From Pseudomonas delhiensis (GTDB taxonomy: Bacteria; Pseudomonadota; Gammaproteobacteria; Pseudomonadales; Pseudomonadaceae), in contig NZ_FZPC01000029.1 of NCBI RefSeq assembly GCF_900187975.1, positions 16,788-80,787 of the forward strand: a stretch of DNA of 64,000 nt, written 5' to 3'. The notes beneath the pieces are model-generated. The model was not told the DNA's origin and did not search any database. It saw only the letters and a program-made list of their open reading frames with translations. Positions 42,494 to 52,623 of this stretch are shown in pieces. Numbering within the stretch: position 1 is the stretch's first letter; the number at the start of each line of letters is the position of its first letter. The translations under genes were made by a program, and so were the position numbers.

Positions 42494-42661
42494 ATAACGC
42501 CCACGGCGTTATACGCCGGATCGCGGACGGAGTCCGCTCCTACAGTTCCAGGGAAGCACGATCGTAGGAGCGGACTCCGTCCGCGATTGGTATCGGCCAC
42601 GCCGGGCGCCCCGGCGGCACGGGCAATGGCGGATAACCGCGAACGGTTATGCGCCCTACGC
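42494..42661. repeat. REP-like palindromes after the SulP gene
   Basis: Contains GATAACGCCCACGGCGTTAT, two GTAGGAGCGGACTCCGTCCGCG-type units facing each other (42523-42543 and 42564-42589) and GGCGGATAACCGCGAACGGTTATGC. No gene in the 377-bp gap before the RHH gene. Confidence 0.7.
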
Positions 42662-42716
42662 ACAGTCTATCTATTGCGAAGGTGTGAGGTTGACTCCGGC
42701 CCTTCCCCCTGCAGAG

Positions 42717-42847
42717 GACAGCCCCCTCTCCCGCTTGCGGGAGAGGGCTGGGGAGAGGGTGCTCTTGCCCCGAATGCCTACGTTACCGGGAAGCACGGTC
42801 GTAAGCGGGCCCTGCCCGCGATTCGCGCGCAGGGCGCGCTCCTGCAT
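42717..42847. repeat. Hairpin repeat copy F and REP-like palindrome
   Basis: CCCCTCTCCCGCTTGCGGGAGAGGGCTGGGGAGAGGG (key arms CCCTCTCCCGC / GCGGGAGAGGG) resembles the core of the long repeat family. It is followed by AAGCGGGCCCTGCCCGC...GCGCGCTCCT (42801-42844). Confidence 0.6.
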
Positions 42848-42868
42848 GGGCGATTGTGCGGGCTGGCC

Positions 42869-43051
42869 TCAATCCTGCCCGCCGACCTTCGGCTGCGTGG
42901 CGTAGCTCACCCCGTGGCTCTCCAGGTAGTCCCGGATCAGTTGGCGAACCACCTGGGAAGGTGTCAGGTCCTGGCTGGCGCAGAGTTCCTCGAAGGCCTT
43001 CTTCTTCACCGGGTCGATCAGGACGGTCAGGCGGGCGGTGCGGTTTTCCAT
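42869..43051 (-). CDS. Small ribbon-helix-helix protein
   Basis: This 60-residue protein has a short beta strand (RTARLTVLID) followed by two helices (PVKKKAFEELCASQDLTPSQVVRQLIRDYLESHG, key turn DLTPSQVVR), as in CopG/Arc-type DNA-binding proteins. It is probably a dimeric transcription regulator or an orphan antitoxin-like protein; no toxin gene is beside it. The nearby palindrome at 40.8 kb is a possible target but this is only conjecture. The ribosome binding site is weak. Confidence 0.65.
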   Translation of the reverse strand: MENRTARLTVLIDPVKKKAFEELCASQDLTPSQVVRQLIRDYLESHGVSYATQPKVGGQD

Positions 43052-43143
43052 GGGTTCTACTTGTTCGGGTCGCGGATGTTAATCAAATTCTAATGCCCCA
43101 TCCGCGCCCCTGTCATGGCACCCGCCGCCGCGCCCCCTGCCGC

Positions 43144-43581
43144 TCACTGTTCGCCGCGGATGTACTGCTCCAACTGCTGGATCAGTTGGGCCTGCTCGGC
43201 GATGGCTTCCTTGACCAGGTCGCCGATGGACAGCAGGCCCACCAGCTGGCCGTTCTCCACCACCGGCAGGTGGCGCAGGTGGCGCTCGGTCATGATGCTC
43301 ATGCAAGTGTCGATGTTCTGCTGCGAGTCCACCGTGACCACCGGCGAGCTCATGATGGCGCTGACCGGGGTGCCCACCGAGGAGCGGCCCTGGAGGATCA
43401 TCTTGCGCGCGTAGTCGCGTTCGCTGACCACGCCCACCACCTGGCCGTTGTCCACCACCGGCAGGGCGCCGACGTTCTTCACCGCCATCACCCGCAGGGC
43501 GTCGAGCACCATCTCGTGCGGGCCTATGGTGTGCACCTGCTGGCTCTGCTTGGCGTGGAGGAGCTGTGCGACGGTCTTCAT
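43144..43581 (-). CDS. Tandem CBS-domain protein
   Basis: A 145-residue cytoplasmic protein made of two CBS domains (about 10-65 and 75-135), with repeated patterns NVGALPVVDNGQVVGVVSERD and HLRHLPVVENGQLVGLLSIGD. CBS pairs bind adenosine nucleotides such as AMP, ATP or NAD and act as energy sensors. Stand-alone versions are common in Pseudomonas; the partner is unknown. AAGGA lies nine bases before the start. Confidence 0.88.
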   Translation of the reverse strand: MKTVAQLLHAKQSQQVHTIGPHEMVLDALRVMAVKNVGALPVVDNGQVVGVVSERDYARKMILQGRSSVGTPVSAIMSSPVVTVDSQQNIDTCMSIMTERHLRHLPVVENGQLVGLLSIGDLVKEAIAEQAQLIQQLEQYIRGEQ

Positions 43582-43816
43582 GCTGGATGTCCTTCTGCTG
43601 TTGTGCGGGGGCACCTGCCCCGAGTGGCCACAGGATCGGCAAGCGGAGCGTTGCGCACAATGCTGGAAACGGCATCGCCCCGATAGGAAAACGTCATCGC
43701 CTTCCTTCTGACTTATAGCCAAATGCGCCGTGCCGCGCGACCACCGAGGCTTTGCGCGGACCCTGCGAGGCCGTAGCATGGGGGCTCCGCTGCACCCCGC
43801 CTGCCGAGACCGCACC

Positions 43817-43996
43817 ATGCACGACGACGACATCGACCTCCCCGAGCCGGAGCACGAGCACCTGCTCGACCACGAGTGGGACGACGACGCCCCGGAGGAT
43901 TTCGAGCACGACGCCACTGGCCTGCGCGACGAGCCGGAGGACGATCAGGACGACTGGGACGACGAGGACGACGGCGCCCACTGGCACGACGACTGA
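43817..43996 (+). CDS. Very acidic small protein
   Basis: A 59-residue frame encodes a protein in which over half the residues are Asp or Glu, with several His and Trp and almost no Lys (starts MHDDDIDLPEPEHEHLLDHE). No domain is recognised. Such proteins can bind metal or mimic nucleic acid, but no function can be assigned. The Shine-Dalgarno is poor, so it may not be translated. It is convergent with the lipoprotein gene. Confidence 0.4.
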   Translation: MHDDDIDLPEPEHEHLLDHEWDDDAPEDFEHDATGLRDEPEDDQDDWDDEDDGAHWHDD

Positions 43997-44009
43997 GGCG
44001 CGCCGGCGC

Positions 44010-44738
44010 TCACTGCGCGGTGATGCGCCGGTATTCGTTCTGGTACTGGTCGAACGGCAGGTTGCTGCGCTGCAGCTTCTGCAGCTGGCGTTCCTGGTTC
44101 TCCACCGCCACCACCGGCTTGGCCGCCGCCTCGCGGCTGGCCACCGACTGGCCGGGCGCCGGTGCCGGCGCGGGCCGGGCCGGTTGCTCGGCTGGCGCGC
44201 TGGCCGGCGTCGGGGACTGCGGCAGCGGGTCGCGCTTGGCGATGCGCTGGGCGCCTTCGACTTCCTCGATGATGGCCTTGGAAATGTCCTTGAGCTGGCC
44301 TTCCAGCGAGGTGGGCTCGGCGATGTCGCTCTCGTAGCGGCGCGAGCCCATCAGCCGGCCGCTGGGGCCGTCGGTGAAGCGCACGTTGACGCGCAGGCTG
44401 CCCTTGCCCAGGCCGTCGCCGTCGGCCTCCTGGCGCAGGCGGTCGACCTCCACCACCAGCAGCGTCGCCGGCACGCTGGTGGTCGCCACCGCGCCGGTCT
44501 GCTCGCCCAGCTGGTAGTCGGACGACGCCGCGTCGTCCTGCAGCATGCGCCGCCAGGCGCCGGTCAGCCGCGTCCAGCCCGGCGTGGCGGTCACGCCGGG
44601 GTCGCCCTGGAAGTTCACCAGCAGGCGGTTGCGGGTGTCGGCATAGGTGCTGATGGGGGAGAGCGCGTCGGCGCGCTTCACATCCGCCGCGCAGCCGACC
44701 AGGCCGGCCGCGAGGAGCAGTACGAAACAGGTACGCAC
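44010..44738 (-). CDS. Predicted lipoprotein of unknown function
   Basis: The 242-residue product starts with GTG at 44738 behind an excellent AAGGAGG. It has a signal peptide ending in a lipobox (AAGLVGC, Cys at about 16), so it is exported and lipid-anchored. The middle region (to about 165) is globular and resembles DUF3313/DUF4410-type proteins, but this is uncertain. A Pro/Ala-rich linker follows, then a charged, Gln/Asn-rich tail (QERQLQKLQRSNLPFDQYQN). The stop is 13 bp from that of the acidic small frame on the other strand. Confidence 0.75.
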   Translation of the reverse strand: MRTCFVLLLAAGLVGCAADVKRADALSPISTYADTRNRLLVNFQGDPGVTATPGWTRLTGAWRRMLQDDAASSDYQLGEQTGAVATTSVPATLLVVEVDRLRQEADGDGLGKGSLRVNVRFTDGPSGRLMGSRRYESDIAEPTSLEGQLKDISKAIIEEVEGAQRIAKRDPLPQSPTPASAPAEQPARPAPAPAPGQSVASREAAAKPVVAVENQERQLQKLQRSNLPFDQYQNEYRRITAQ

Positions 44739-44836
44739 GGTAGCCTCCTTGGAAATGCGCGGGCCGGGAGTTTCAAGTCTAGTCGGTGCTTTGGCGCTTG
44801 CAGGGCGCGGCGGCACATTTCCGTCGCCCGGCTGTC

Positions 44837-44872
44837 CTGTTGCCTGCGGAACAACTGTTGGCTGCCGGACAG
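44837..44872 (+). promoter_or_regulatory. Candidate SfnR sites upstream of the SfnB operon
   Basis: CTGTTGCCTGCGGAACA (44837-44853) and CTGTTGGCTGCCGGACAG (44855-44872) are adjacent copies of CTGTTG(C/G)-N6-(A/G)ACA. The same motif is upstream of msuE at 54496-54512. They lie about 80-115 bp upstream of the -24 element. Confidence 0.55.
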
Positions 44873-44923
44873 TGCTTCAACAGGCAGTGTCCGGCCGGCC
44901 ACTCGTTTGTCGTCGATAAATCT

Positions 44924-44936
44924 CAACTAATTGATA
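44924..44936 (-). promoter_or_regulatory. IHF consensus site
   Basis: The minus strand reads TATCAATTAGTTG, an exact match to WATCAA-N4-TTR, in an AT-rich tract between the upstream repeats and the sigma-54 promoter at 44954. Confidence 0.65.
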
Positions 44937-44953
44937 TTTAAGGTAAAAAATTC

Positions 44954-44969
44954 AGGCATGGATTGTGCT
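44954..44969 (+). promoter_or_regulatory. Sigma-54 promoter candidate of the SfnB operon
   Basis: AGGCATGGATTGTGCT keeps the essential GG (44955-44956) and GC (44967-44968) ten bases apart, with a -12 of GTGCT. It is about 70 bp upstream of the SfnB-like start. The -24 hexamer departs from TGGCAC at two positions. The 301-bp gap before that gene holds only regulatory sites. Confidence 0.6.
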
Positions 44970-45039
44970 CGGACAGAGCAGGGCCCGCTGCCGGGAGGTC
45001 CCGGCCCCACACGGGCCACTGCTCGCCACGAGGAAGACC

Positions 45040-46254
45040 ATGTCCGTTTCTGCTGCCTACCCCCTCAACCGCCCCGCCGCGCGCGTGATCCGCGACGACG
45101 CCGAGGCCATCCGCGTCGCCCACGAGGTCGCCGAGCTGCTGCTGGCCGGCGCCTCCGGGCGCGACCTCGACCGCCGGGTGCCGCCGGAGGTCGTCGACGC
45201 CTTCTCCAACAGCGGCCTGTGGGGCATCACCGTGCCGCGCGAATATGGTGGCGCCGAGGTCTCCCACGCCACCCTGGCCCAGGTGATCGCCATCGTCTCG
45301 GCGGCCGACCCGTCGCTGGGGCAGATTCCGCAGAACCACTACTGCCTGCTGGAAGACATCCGCCTGCAGGGCACCGAGGAACAGAAGCGCTACTTCTTCG
45401 GCCTGGTGCTGGAAGGCCACCGCTTCGCCAACGCGCTGTCGGAAACCGGCGGCAAGAACGTCCAGGACATCCGCACCCGCCTGGTCGCCGAAGGCGACGG
45501 CTACCGTATCGACGGCCGCAAGGGCTACTGCACCGGCTCGCTCTACGCGCACTGGCTGGGCGTGCTGGCGCTGGACGAGCAGGACCGCGCGCAACTGGCC
45601 TTCGTCCCCCGCGAAAGCGCCGGGCTGGCGGTGATCGACGACTGGGACAGCATCGGCCAGCGCACCACCTCCAGCGGCAGCGTGCTGCTCGAAGGCCTGC
45701 GCGTGCCGGCCTTCCACCTGTTCCCCAGCTACCGCTCCTACGAAAGCCCGACCCTGGCCGGGCCCTTCGCCCAGATCACCACCGCCGCCATCGACGCCGG
45801 CATCGCCCGCGCGGCGCTGCGCGACACCATCGCCTTCGTCCGCGAGCAGGCCCGCCCGTGGATCGACGCCGGGGTGGAGAAGGCCAGCGAAGACCCGCTG
45901 ACCATCATCCAGGTCGGCGGCCTGGACATCCGCCTGGAGGCCGCCGAAGCCCTGCTGGAGCGCGCCGGGCGGGTGCTCGACGCCGGCAAGGCCGAGCCCG
46001 ACGAGGACAAGGTGGCCGCCGCCTCCCTGGCCGTGGCGCGGGCCAAGGTGCTGACCACCGAGATCGCCATCGAGGCGTCGAACAAGCTGTTCGAGCTGGG
46101 CGGCACCCGCTCCACCCTGCGCAAGCACAATCTCGACCGCCACTGGCGCAACGCCCGCGTGCACACCCTGCACGACCCGGTGCGCTGGAAGTACCACCTG
46201 GTCGGCAACTGGCTGCTCAACGGCAAGCGCCCGCCGCGCCACGACTGGAACTGA
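45040..46254 (+). CDS. sfnB: SfnB-family sulfur acquisition oxidoreductase
   Basis: The 404-residue protein belongs to the acyl-CoA-dehydrogenase-like flavin monooxygenases of the SfnB/DszC type, induced in sulfur limitation and linked to dimethyl sulfide and dimethyl sulfone use in Pseudomonas. Typical parts are the N-terminal helical domain, GITVPREYGGAEVS, GRKGYCTGSLYAHW and the C-terminal NKLFELGGTRSTLRKHNLDRHWRN (key RHWRNARVHTLHDP). It probably uses FMNH2 or FADH2 from a separate reductase such as MsuE. GAGGAAG precedes the ATG. It heads an operon with a DszA-like enzyme and a Met-type ABC transporter. Confidence 0.88.
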   Translation: MSVSAAYPLNRPAARVIRDDAEAIRVAHEVAELLLAGASGRDLDRRVPPEVVDAFSNSGLWGITVPREYGGAEVSHATLAQVIAIVSAADPSLGQIPQNHYCLLEDIRLQGTEEQKRYFFGLVLEGHRFANALSETGGKNVQDIRTRLVAEGDGYRIDGRKGYCTGSLYAHWLGVLALDEQDRAQLAFVPRESAGLAVIDDWDSIGQRTTSSGSVLLEGLRVPAFHLFPSYRSYESPTLAGPFAQITTAAIDAGIARAALRDTIAFVREQARPWIDAGVEKASEDPLTIIQVGGLDIRLEAAEALLERAGRVLDAGKAEPDEDKVAAASLAVARAKVLTTEIAIEASNKLFELGGTRSTLRKHNLDRHWRNARVHTLHDPVRWKYHLVGNWLLNGKRPPRHDWN

Positions 46255-46263
46255 GGTGGCGCC

Positions 46264-47637
46264 ATGAGCAAGCAGATCCGCCTCAACGCCTTCGCCATGA
46301 ACACCGTCGGCCACCTGTCGCCCGGCCTCTGGCGGCACCCGCGCGACCAGGCGCGGCGCTACACCGACATCCACTACTGGATCGAACTGGCCAGGACCCT
46401 GGAGCGCGGCAAGCTCGACGGCCTGTTCATCGCCGACGTGCTGGGCGTGTACGACGTGTACGGCGGCAACGCCGACGCCGCGCTCAGCACCGGCGCGCAG
46501 GTGCCGGTGAACGACCCGCTGCAGCTGGTCCCGGCGATGGCCGCGGCCACCCGCCACCTGGGCTTCGGCGTGACCGCCTCGGTATCCTTCGAGCACCCGT
46601 TCCCCTTCGCCCGGCGCATGTCCACCCTCGACCACCTGACCGGCGGCCGCGCCGGCTGGAACATCGTCACCTCGTACCTGGCCAGCGGCGCGCGCAACCT
46701 CGGTCAGCAGCGCCAGCTGTCCCATGACCAGCGCTACGCCCTGGCCGAGGAGTACCTGCAGGTCTGCTACAAACTGTGGGAAACCAGCTGGGAGGACGAT
46801 GCCGTGGTCGCCGACCGCGACAGCGGTGTCTACGCCGAACCGGGCAAGGTCCATGGCATCCACCATGCAGGCGAGTACTTCCAGGTGCCCGGCTTCCACC
46901 TCTGCGAGCCCTCGCCGCAGCGCACCCCGGTGCTCTACCAGGCCGGCGCCTCCAGCCGTGGCCGGGCCTTCGCCGCGGCCAACGCCGAGTGCGTGTTCGT
47001 CGCCGCGCCGAGCAAGGCGGTGCTGAAGAAGCAGGTGGCCGACCTGCGCGAGGCGGTGCGCGCCGCCGGGCGCGACCCGGCCGACGTGCTGGTGCTCGAA
47101 CAGCTCACGGTGATAGTCGCGCCGACCGACGCCGAGGCCCTGGCGCGCCTGGCCGAGTACCGCGAGTACGCCAGCGCCACCGGCGCCCTGACGCTGATGT
47201 CCGGCTGGACCGGCATCGACTTCGCCGAATACGCCCCCGGCCAGGTGCTGCGCGAGGTGCCCAGCGACGCCATCCAGTCGGCGGTGGAAGCCTTCACCCG
47301 CGCCGACCCGACGCGCACCTGGACCACCGCCGAGATCGCCGACTACTGCGCCATCGGCGGCGACGGGCCGGTGCTGGTGGGCTCGCCGCAGACCGTGGCC
47401 GACCAGTTGCAGGAATGGGTGGAAGAAACCGACGTCGACGGCTTCAACCTGGCCGGCGTGGTCATGCCGGAAACCTTCGAGGCGGTGGTCGACCTGCTGG
47501 TGCCGGAGCTGCAGGCGCGCGGGCTGTTCAAGCGCGACTACGCCGAAGGCACCCTGCGCCACAAGCTGTTCGGCGCCGGCGACCGCCTGGCCGCGCCGCA
47601 CCCGGTCGCCACCCTGCGCGAGGAGGCCCGGCGATGA
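46264..47637 (+). CDS. NtaA/SnaA/DszA-family FMN-dependent monooxygenase
   Basis: A 457-residue bacterial-luciferase-fold (TIM barrel) monooxygenase of the NtaA/SnaA/SoxA(DszA) group, which uses reduced FMN and oxygen to cleave C-S or C-N bonds. Family features include HLSPGLWRHP near the N terminus, RRMSTLDHLTGGRAGWNIVTS (key GGRAGWNIVTS), and TPVLYQAGASSRGRAFAA. With the SfnB-like gene and a Met-type importer it likely releases sulfite from an imported organosulfur compound. GAGGTGG lies upstream of the ATG, and the stop overlaps the permease gene by four bases. Confidence 0.88.
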   Translation: MSKQIRLNAFAMNTVGHLSPGLWRHPRDQARRYTDIHYWIELARTLERGKLDGLFIADVLGVYDVYGGNADAALSTGAQVPVNDPLQLVPAMAAATRHLGFGVTASVSFEHPFPFARRMSTLDHLTGGRAGWNIVTSYLASGARNLGQQRQLSHDQRYALAEEYLQVCYKLWETSWEDDAVVADRDSGVYAEPGKVHGIHHAGEYFQVPGFHLCEPSPQRTPVLYQAGASSRGRAFAAANAECVFVAAPSKAVLKKQVADLREAVRAAGRDPADVLVLEQLTVIVAPTDAEALARLAEYREYASATGALTLMSGWTGIDFAEYAPGQVLREVPSDAIQSAVEAFTRADPTRTWTTAEIADYCAIGGDGPVLVGSPQTVADQLQEWVEETDVDGFNLAGVVMPETFEAVVDLLVPELQARGLFKRDYAEGTLRHKLFGAGDRLAAPHPVATLREEARR

Positions 47638-48299
47638 ACGACTGGCTGGCCAACGTCGACTGGAGCGAGATCGCCCAGGCCTGCCTGGACACCCTGAGCA
47701 TGCTCGGCGCGGCCCTGGGCTGCACCGTGCTGCTGGGGCTGCCGCTGGGCGTGCTGCTGTACCTCACCGGCCAGCGCCAGCTGCTCGACTCGCCGCGCCT
47801 GTACCGCACCCTCTCGGTGGTGGCCAACGTGCTGCGCTCGATGCCGTTCATCATCCTGCTGATCGTGCTGATCCCGGCCACCGAGCTGCTCACCGGCACC
47901 TCGCTGGGCGTGCGCGGCGCCATCCCGCCGCTGGTGGTGGGCTGCACGCCGTTCTTCGCGCGGCTGGTGGAAAGCTCGCTGCGCGAAGTGGACCGCGGCC
48001 TGGTGGAAGCGGTGCAGTCCATGGGCGCGAGCACCCGCCAGATCGTCTTCCACACCCTGCTGCCGGAAGCGCGCACCGGGCTGATCGCAGCCATCACCGT
48101 GACCGCCATCGTGCTGGTCGACTACACGGCCATGGCCGGGGTGGTCGGTGGCGGCGGCCTGGGCGACCTGGCCATCCGCTTCGGCTACCAGCGTTTCCAG
48201 ACCGACGTCATGGTGGTCACCGTGCTGCTGCTGATCCTGCTGGTGCAGGCCCTGCAGATGAGCGGCGACCGCCTGGTGCGCCACTACACCCGGCGCTGA
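47634..48299 (+). CDS. metI: MetI-type ABC transporter permease
   Basis: The 221-residue inner-membrane permease has about five to six helices and the EAA-like cytoplasmic loop VEAVQSMGASTRQIVFHTLLPEA that docks to the ATPase (key EAVQSMGAS). It belongs to the MetI subgroup for methionine and related sulfur amino acids. Here the gene context of sulfur oxidoreductases suggests an organosulfur ligand. Translation starts inside the previous gene (ATGA overlap) behind GAGGAGG. Confidence 0.87.
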   Translation: MNDWLANVDWSEIAQACLDTLSMLGAALGCTVLLGLPLGVLLYLTGQRQLLDSPRLYRTLSVVANVLRSMPFIILLIVLIPATELLTGTSLGVRGAIPPLVVGCTPFFARLVESSLREVDRGLVEAVQSMGASTRQIVFHTLLPEARTGLIAAITVTAIVLVDYTAMAGVVGGGGLGDLAIRFGYQRFQTDVMVVTVLLLILLVQALQMSGDRLVRHYTRR

Positions 48300-48315
48300 A
48301 CCCAACACCCCGCTC

Positions 48316-48340
48316 GCGGCGGTCGGGAGAACGCCGCCGC
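48316..48340 (+). other. Intercistronic hairpin between metI and metQ
   Basis: GCGGCGG and CCGCCGC form a 7-bp stem with an 11-nt loop in the 101-bp gap. Such stems often stabilise upstream mRNA and let the binding protein be made in larger amounts. Confidence 0.4.
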
Positions 48341-48400
48341 TGGCCCCACGTCCACACCCACGACGGCCATCCCAAGAAACCACTGATCGGAGCAAGCACA

Positions 48401-49171
48401 ATGAAGAAAGTCCTGGCCGCCCTGGCTGCCGTAATAGCCATCAACGCCCACGCCAACGAACACCTGGTGGTGGGCGCCACCCCGGTGCCGCACGCGGAAA
48501 TCCTCGAGTTCGTCAAGCCGGCCCTGGCCAAGGAAGGCGTGGACCTGGAGGTGAAGGTGTTCAACGACTTCATCCAGCCCAACCTGCAGCTGGCGAAGAA
48601 GAACCTCGACGCCAACTACTACCAGTACCGGCCGTTCCTCGATGACTTCAACAAGACCCGCCACACCAACCTGGTGCCGGTGGTCGGCGTGCACATCGAG
48701 CCCTTCGGTGCCTACTCGGCCAGGTACAAGAGCCTGGCCGAGCTGCCCGATGGCGCAAGCGTGGCCATCCCCAACGACCCGGTGAACACCGGCCGCGCCC
48801 TGGTGCTGCTGGCCGAGGCCGGGCTGATCAAGCTGAAGGACCCGGCGAACCCGCAGTCCACCCAGCGCGACATCGTCGACAACTCGCACCACCTGAAGAT
48901 CCGCGAGCTGGAAGGCGCCATGCTGGCGCGTTCGGTGAAACAGGTCGACCTTGCCTTCGTCTTCGCCAACTACGCGCTGGAAGCCGGCATCGACATCAAG
49001 AGCGCGCTGATCGTCGAGAAGGGCAAGGACCTCTACATCGAGTTCCTGGTGGCGCGCCCGGACAACATCCAGGACCCGGGCATCCAGAAGCTCGCCAAGG
49101 CACTCAACTCGCCGGAAGTGCGCAACTTCATCCTGACCCGCTACAAGGGCGAGATCGCCCCCGGCTTCTGA
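48401..49171 (+). CDS. metQ: MetQ-type substrate-binding protein
   Basis: A 256-residue periplasmic binding protein of the NlpA/MetQ family. It has a signal peptide (MKKVLAALAAVIAINAHA) cleaved after Ala-Asn region; no lipobox cysteine is seen, so it is probably soluble rather than a lipoprotein. Ligand-pocket segments typical of the family are ANYYQYRPFLDDFN and AIPNDPVNTGRALVLL. It presents the substrate, probably methionine-like or an organosulfur compound, to MetI. GGAG lies before the ATG. Confidence 0.87.
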   Translation: MKKVLAALAAVIAINAHANEHLVVGATPVPHAEILEFVKPALAKEGVDLEVKVFNDFIQPNLQLAKKNLDANYYQYRPFLDDFNKTRHTNLVPVVGVHIEPFGAYSARYKSLAELPDGASVAIPNDPVNTGRALVLLAEAGLIKLKDPANPQSTQRDIVDNSHHLKIRELEGAMLARSVKQVDLAFVFANYALEAGIDIKSALIVEKGKDLYIEFLVARPDNIQDPGIQKLAKALNSPEVRNFILTRYKGEIAPGF

Positions 49172-49224
49172 TGTGACCCGGCGCGGTGCCCAGGACGGGC
49201 GCCGCGCCCGGCAGGAACGCACCC

Positions 49225-50268
49225 ATGGTCAGCTTCAAGCATTCGCAGCCGCCGGCGGCTGCCACCCACATCCGCCTGCAGGGCCTGGCCAAGCACTACC
49301 TGGCCGGCGGCCGGGAAGTGCAGGCGCTGCACGGCATCGACCTGGAGATCCGCCGCGGCGAGGTCTTCGGCATCATCGGCCGCAGCGGCGCCGGCAAGTC
49401 CTCGCTGCTGCGCTCGCTCAACCGCCTGGAACGGCCCAGCGCCGGCCAGGTGCTGGTCGACGGCGAGGACATCGGCGCCTTCGACGACGGGCGCCTGGCG
49501 CACCTGCGCCGGCGCACCGGGATGATCTTCCAGCACTTCAACCTGATGGCCTCGCGCACGGTCGGCGACAACGTCGCCCTGCCGCTGGTGCTGGCCGGCG
49601 TGCCGCGCGCCGAGCGCGCCCGGCGCGTTGACGAACTGCTGCAGCTGGTGGGCCTGGCGGACAAGCGCGACGCCTACCCGGCGCAGCTGTCCGGCGGGCA
49701 GAAGCAGCGCGTCGGCATCGCCCGCGCGCTGGTGCTGCAGCCGGACCTGCTGCTGTGCGACGAGGCCACCTCGGCGCTGGACCCGGAAAGCACCCAGTCC
49801 ATCCTCGCGCTGCTGCGCGACATCAACCGCCGCCTGGGCCTGACCATCGTCCTCATCACCCACGAGATGGAAGTGATCCGCGACCTCTGCGACCGCGTGG
49901 TGGTGCTGGAGCGCGGCCAGGTGGTGGAGCAGGGCGAGGTCTGGGAAGTGTTCGGCGACCCGCGCCACGAGGTGACGCGCAGCCTGCTCGGCACCCTGCA
50001 CCACGATGCCGACGGCGAGGCGGCGGGCGAGGGCCTGCTGCTGGACCTGCACTACAGCGGCGCCAGCGCCCGCGAGCCGGAGCCGGCCGCCATCGGCCGC
50101 GAACTGGGCTTCGCGGTGCACCTGGTGCAGGCCAGCCTGGAACGCATCCAGGGCCGCTCCCTGGGCAGCCTGCGGCTGCGCGTGGCGGCGCCGCCGGCGG
50201 AACGCGAAAGGATAGTGGCGCGCGCGCGGACGCTGGCCGACCGCGTCAGCCTGGTGGGCGGCGCCTGA
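49225..50268 (+). CDS. metN: MetN-type ABC transporter ATPase
   Basis: The 347-residue ATPase energises MetI. Walker A GRSGAGKS (about 52-59), Q-loop MIFQHFNLM, signature LSGGQKQR, Walker [16 protein letters not shown] and H-loop ITHEMEVI are all present. The C terminus (about 260-345) is a NIL domain, the allosteric sensor of MetN proteins. The start MVSFKHSQ at 49225 follows AGGAA; a GTG at 49186 would add 13 residues. The gene order permease-binding protein-ATPase differs from the common metNIQ. It is convergent with sfnR, only six bases apart. Confidence 0.9.
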   Translation: MVSFKHSQPPAAATHIRLQGLAKHYLAGGREVQALHGIDLEIRRGEVFGIIGRSGAGKSSLLRSLNRLERPSAGQVLVDGEDIGAFDDGRLAHLRRRTGMIFQHFNLMASRTVGDNVALPLVLAGVPRAERARRVDELLQLVGLADKRDAYPAQLSGGQKQRVGIARALVLQPDLLLCDEATSALDPESTQSILALLRDINRRLGLTIVLITHEMEVIRDLCDRVVVLERGQVVEQGEVWEVFGDPRHEVTRSLLGTLHHDADGEAAGEGLLLDLHYSGASAREPEPAAIGRELGFAVHLVQASLERIQGRSLGSLRLRVAAPPAERERIVARARTLADRVSLVGGA

Positions 50269-50274
50269 AAGGGC

Positions 50275-51402
<1,128 letters not shown>

Positions 51403-51411
51403 GTCTCTGCC

Positions 51412-52623
51412 TCAGGAGTAGAAGGTGGGTGTCGGCCGCGTGCCGTTGAGCGCCCAGTCCCCCAGCTCGTGGAGCTTGTAGTCCAGCGGGTCGTGCAGGG
51501 ACTGGGTGCGCAGGTTGCGCCAGAAGCGGTCCAGGCGCAGCGAGGCGTGGGTGGCGCGGGCGCCGGTGACCTCGAACAGGCGGTTGCAGATGTCCAGGCC
51601 GGTGCGGCTGGCGGCGACCTTGGCGGTGGCGATGGCCACCGCCAGCTGCGCGCGCTCCTCGGCGCCCAGGGCGTGTTCCTTGCGCCAGGCCTCGTCCAGC
51701 TGCGCGGCGGCGCGTTCCACCAGCAGGCGCACGCCTTCCAGGCCGACCCAGAACTCGCCGTAGTGGCGCAGCACGTACGGGTCCTCGCCAACGCTGCGGG
51801 CGCTGGAGCGGAACCACGGGCGGCTTTCCTTGAGGCTGTACTGCCGCGCCTCCTCGAAGGCGCCCTCGGCCACGCCGAGGAACAGGTTGGCGAACAGCAA
51901 CTGGGCGATCAGCGGGCGCAGGCAGGCGAAGGGCGTGCTCAGCGGGCCCGGGTCCAGCAGCAGCTCGGACTCTTCCACGCGCACCCGTTCGAAGGTGGCG
52001 CTGCCGCTGTCGGTCTGGCGCTGGCCCATGTTGTCCCAGTCGCCGTGCAGGGTGATGCCGGTGCGGCCGCTGGGGATGGCGGCGATCAGCAGCTTGCCGC
52101 CGTTGCCTTCGTCCACCGCCGAGGCGATCAGCATTTCCGAGTCGCTGGCGCCGGAGCAGAAGCTCTTCTTGCCGGAGAATTCGCGCCAGCCGTCGAGCTT
52201 CTTCACCACCGTGCGGGTGTCCAGGGGGTTGAGGGCGTTGCCCCAGAACCAGTTCTTGCGCGCGGTCTGCTCGAACCACGGCTGCCACTGCTCGGGGCGG
52301 GCGAACAGGCGCACGGTGGCCAGCATCAGGTGCTGGAAGCCGAACACGTGGGCCACGGAACTGTCGACGCGGGCGAACTCGCGGGTCACTTCCAGGGCCT
52401 CGCTCCAGCTGGCGCCCAGGCCGCCGTACTGTTGCGGGATGACCAGCCCGAGCAGGCCGCTGCGGCGCAGGGCGTCGCGCTCGGCCTTCGGGGTGCCGCC
52501 GAGCCTGTCGCGCTCCACGGCGCTTTCGGCGAAGCCGGCCGCCAGTTGGCGGGCCAGCTGCAGCGGGCTGAGGACGGAGGCTTGTGCGGACGAATTCACG
52601 GGCAGCTCCTCGTGCCGGCTCAT
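51412..52623 (-). CDS. msuC: Methanesulfinate monooxygenase-like flavoenzyme
   Basis: The 403-residue protein is of the acyl-CoA-dehydrogenase-like DszC/SfnC/MsuC type. MsuC oxidises methanesulfinate to methanesulfonate with FMNH2, feeding MsuD. Typical parts: [45 protein letters not shown] and the C-terminal [17 protein letters not shown]. The position between msuD and sfnR matches the P. aeruginosa msu locus. Its ATG overlaps the msuD stop (ATGA). Confidence 0.87.
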   Translation of the reverse strand: MSRHEELPVNSSAQASVLSPLQLARQLAAGFAESAVERDRLGGTPKAERDALRRSGLLGLVIPQQYGGLGASWSEALEVTREFARVDSSVAHVFGFQHLMLATVRLFARPEQWQPWFEQTARKNWFWGNALNPLDTRTVVKKLDGWREFSGKKSFCSGASDSEMLIASAVDEGNGGKLLIAAIPSGRTGITLHGDWDNMGQRQTDSGSATFERVRVEESELLLDPGPLSTPFACLRPLIAQLLFANLFLGVAEGAFEEARQYSLKESRPWFRSSARSVGEDPYVLRHYGEFWVGLEGVRLLVERAAAQLDEAWRKEHALGAEERAQLAVAIATAKVAASRTGLDICNRLFEVTGARATHASLRLDRFWRNLRTQSLHDPLDYKLHELGDWALNGTRPTPTFYS

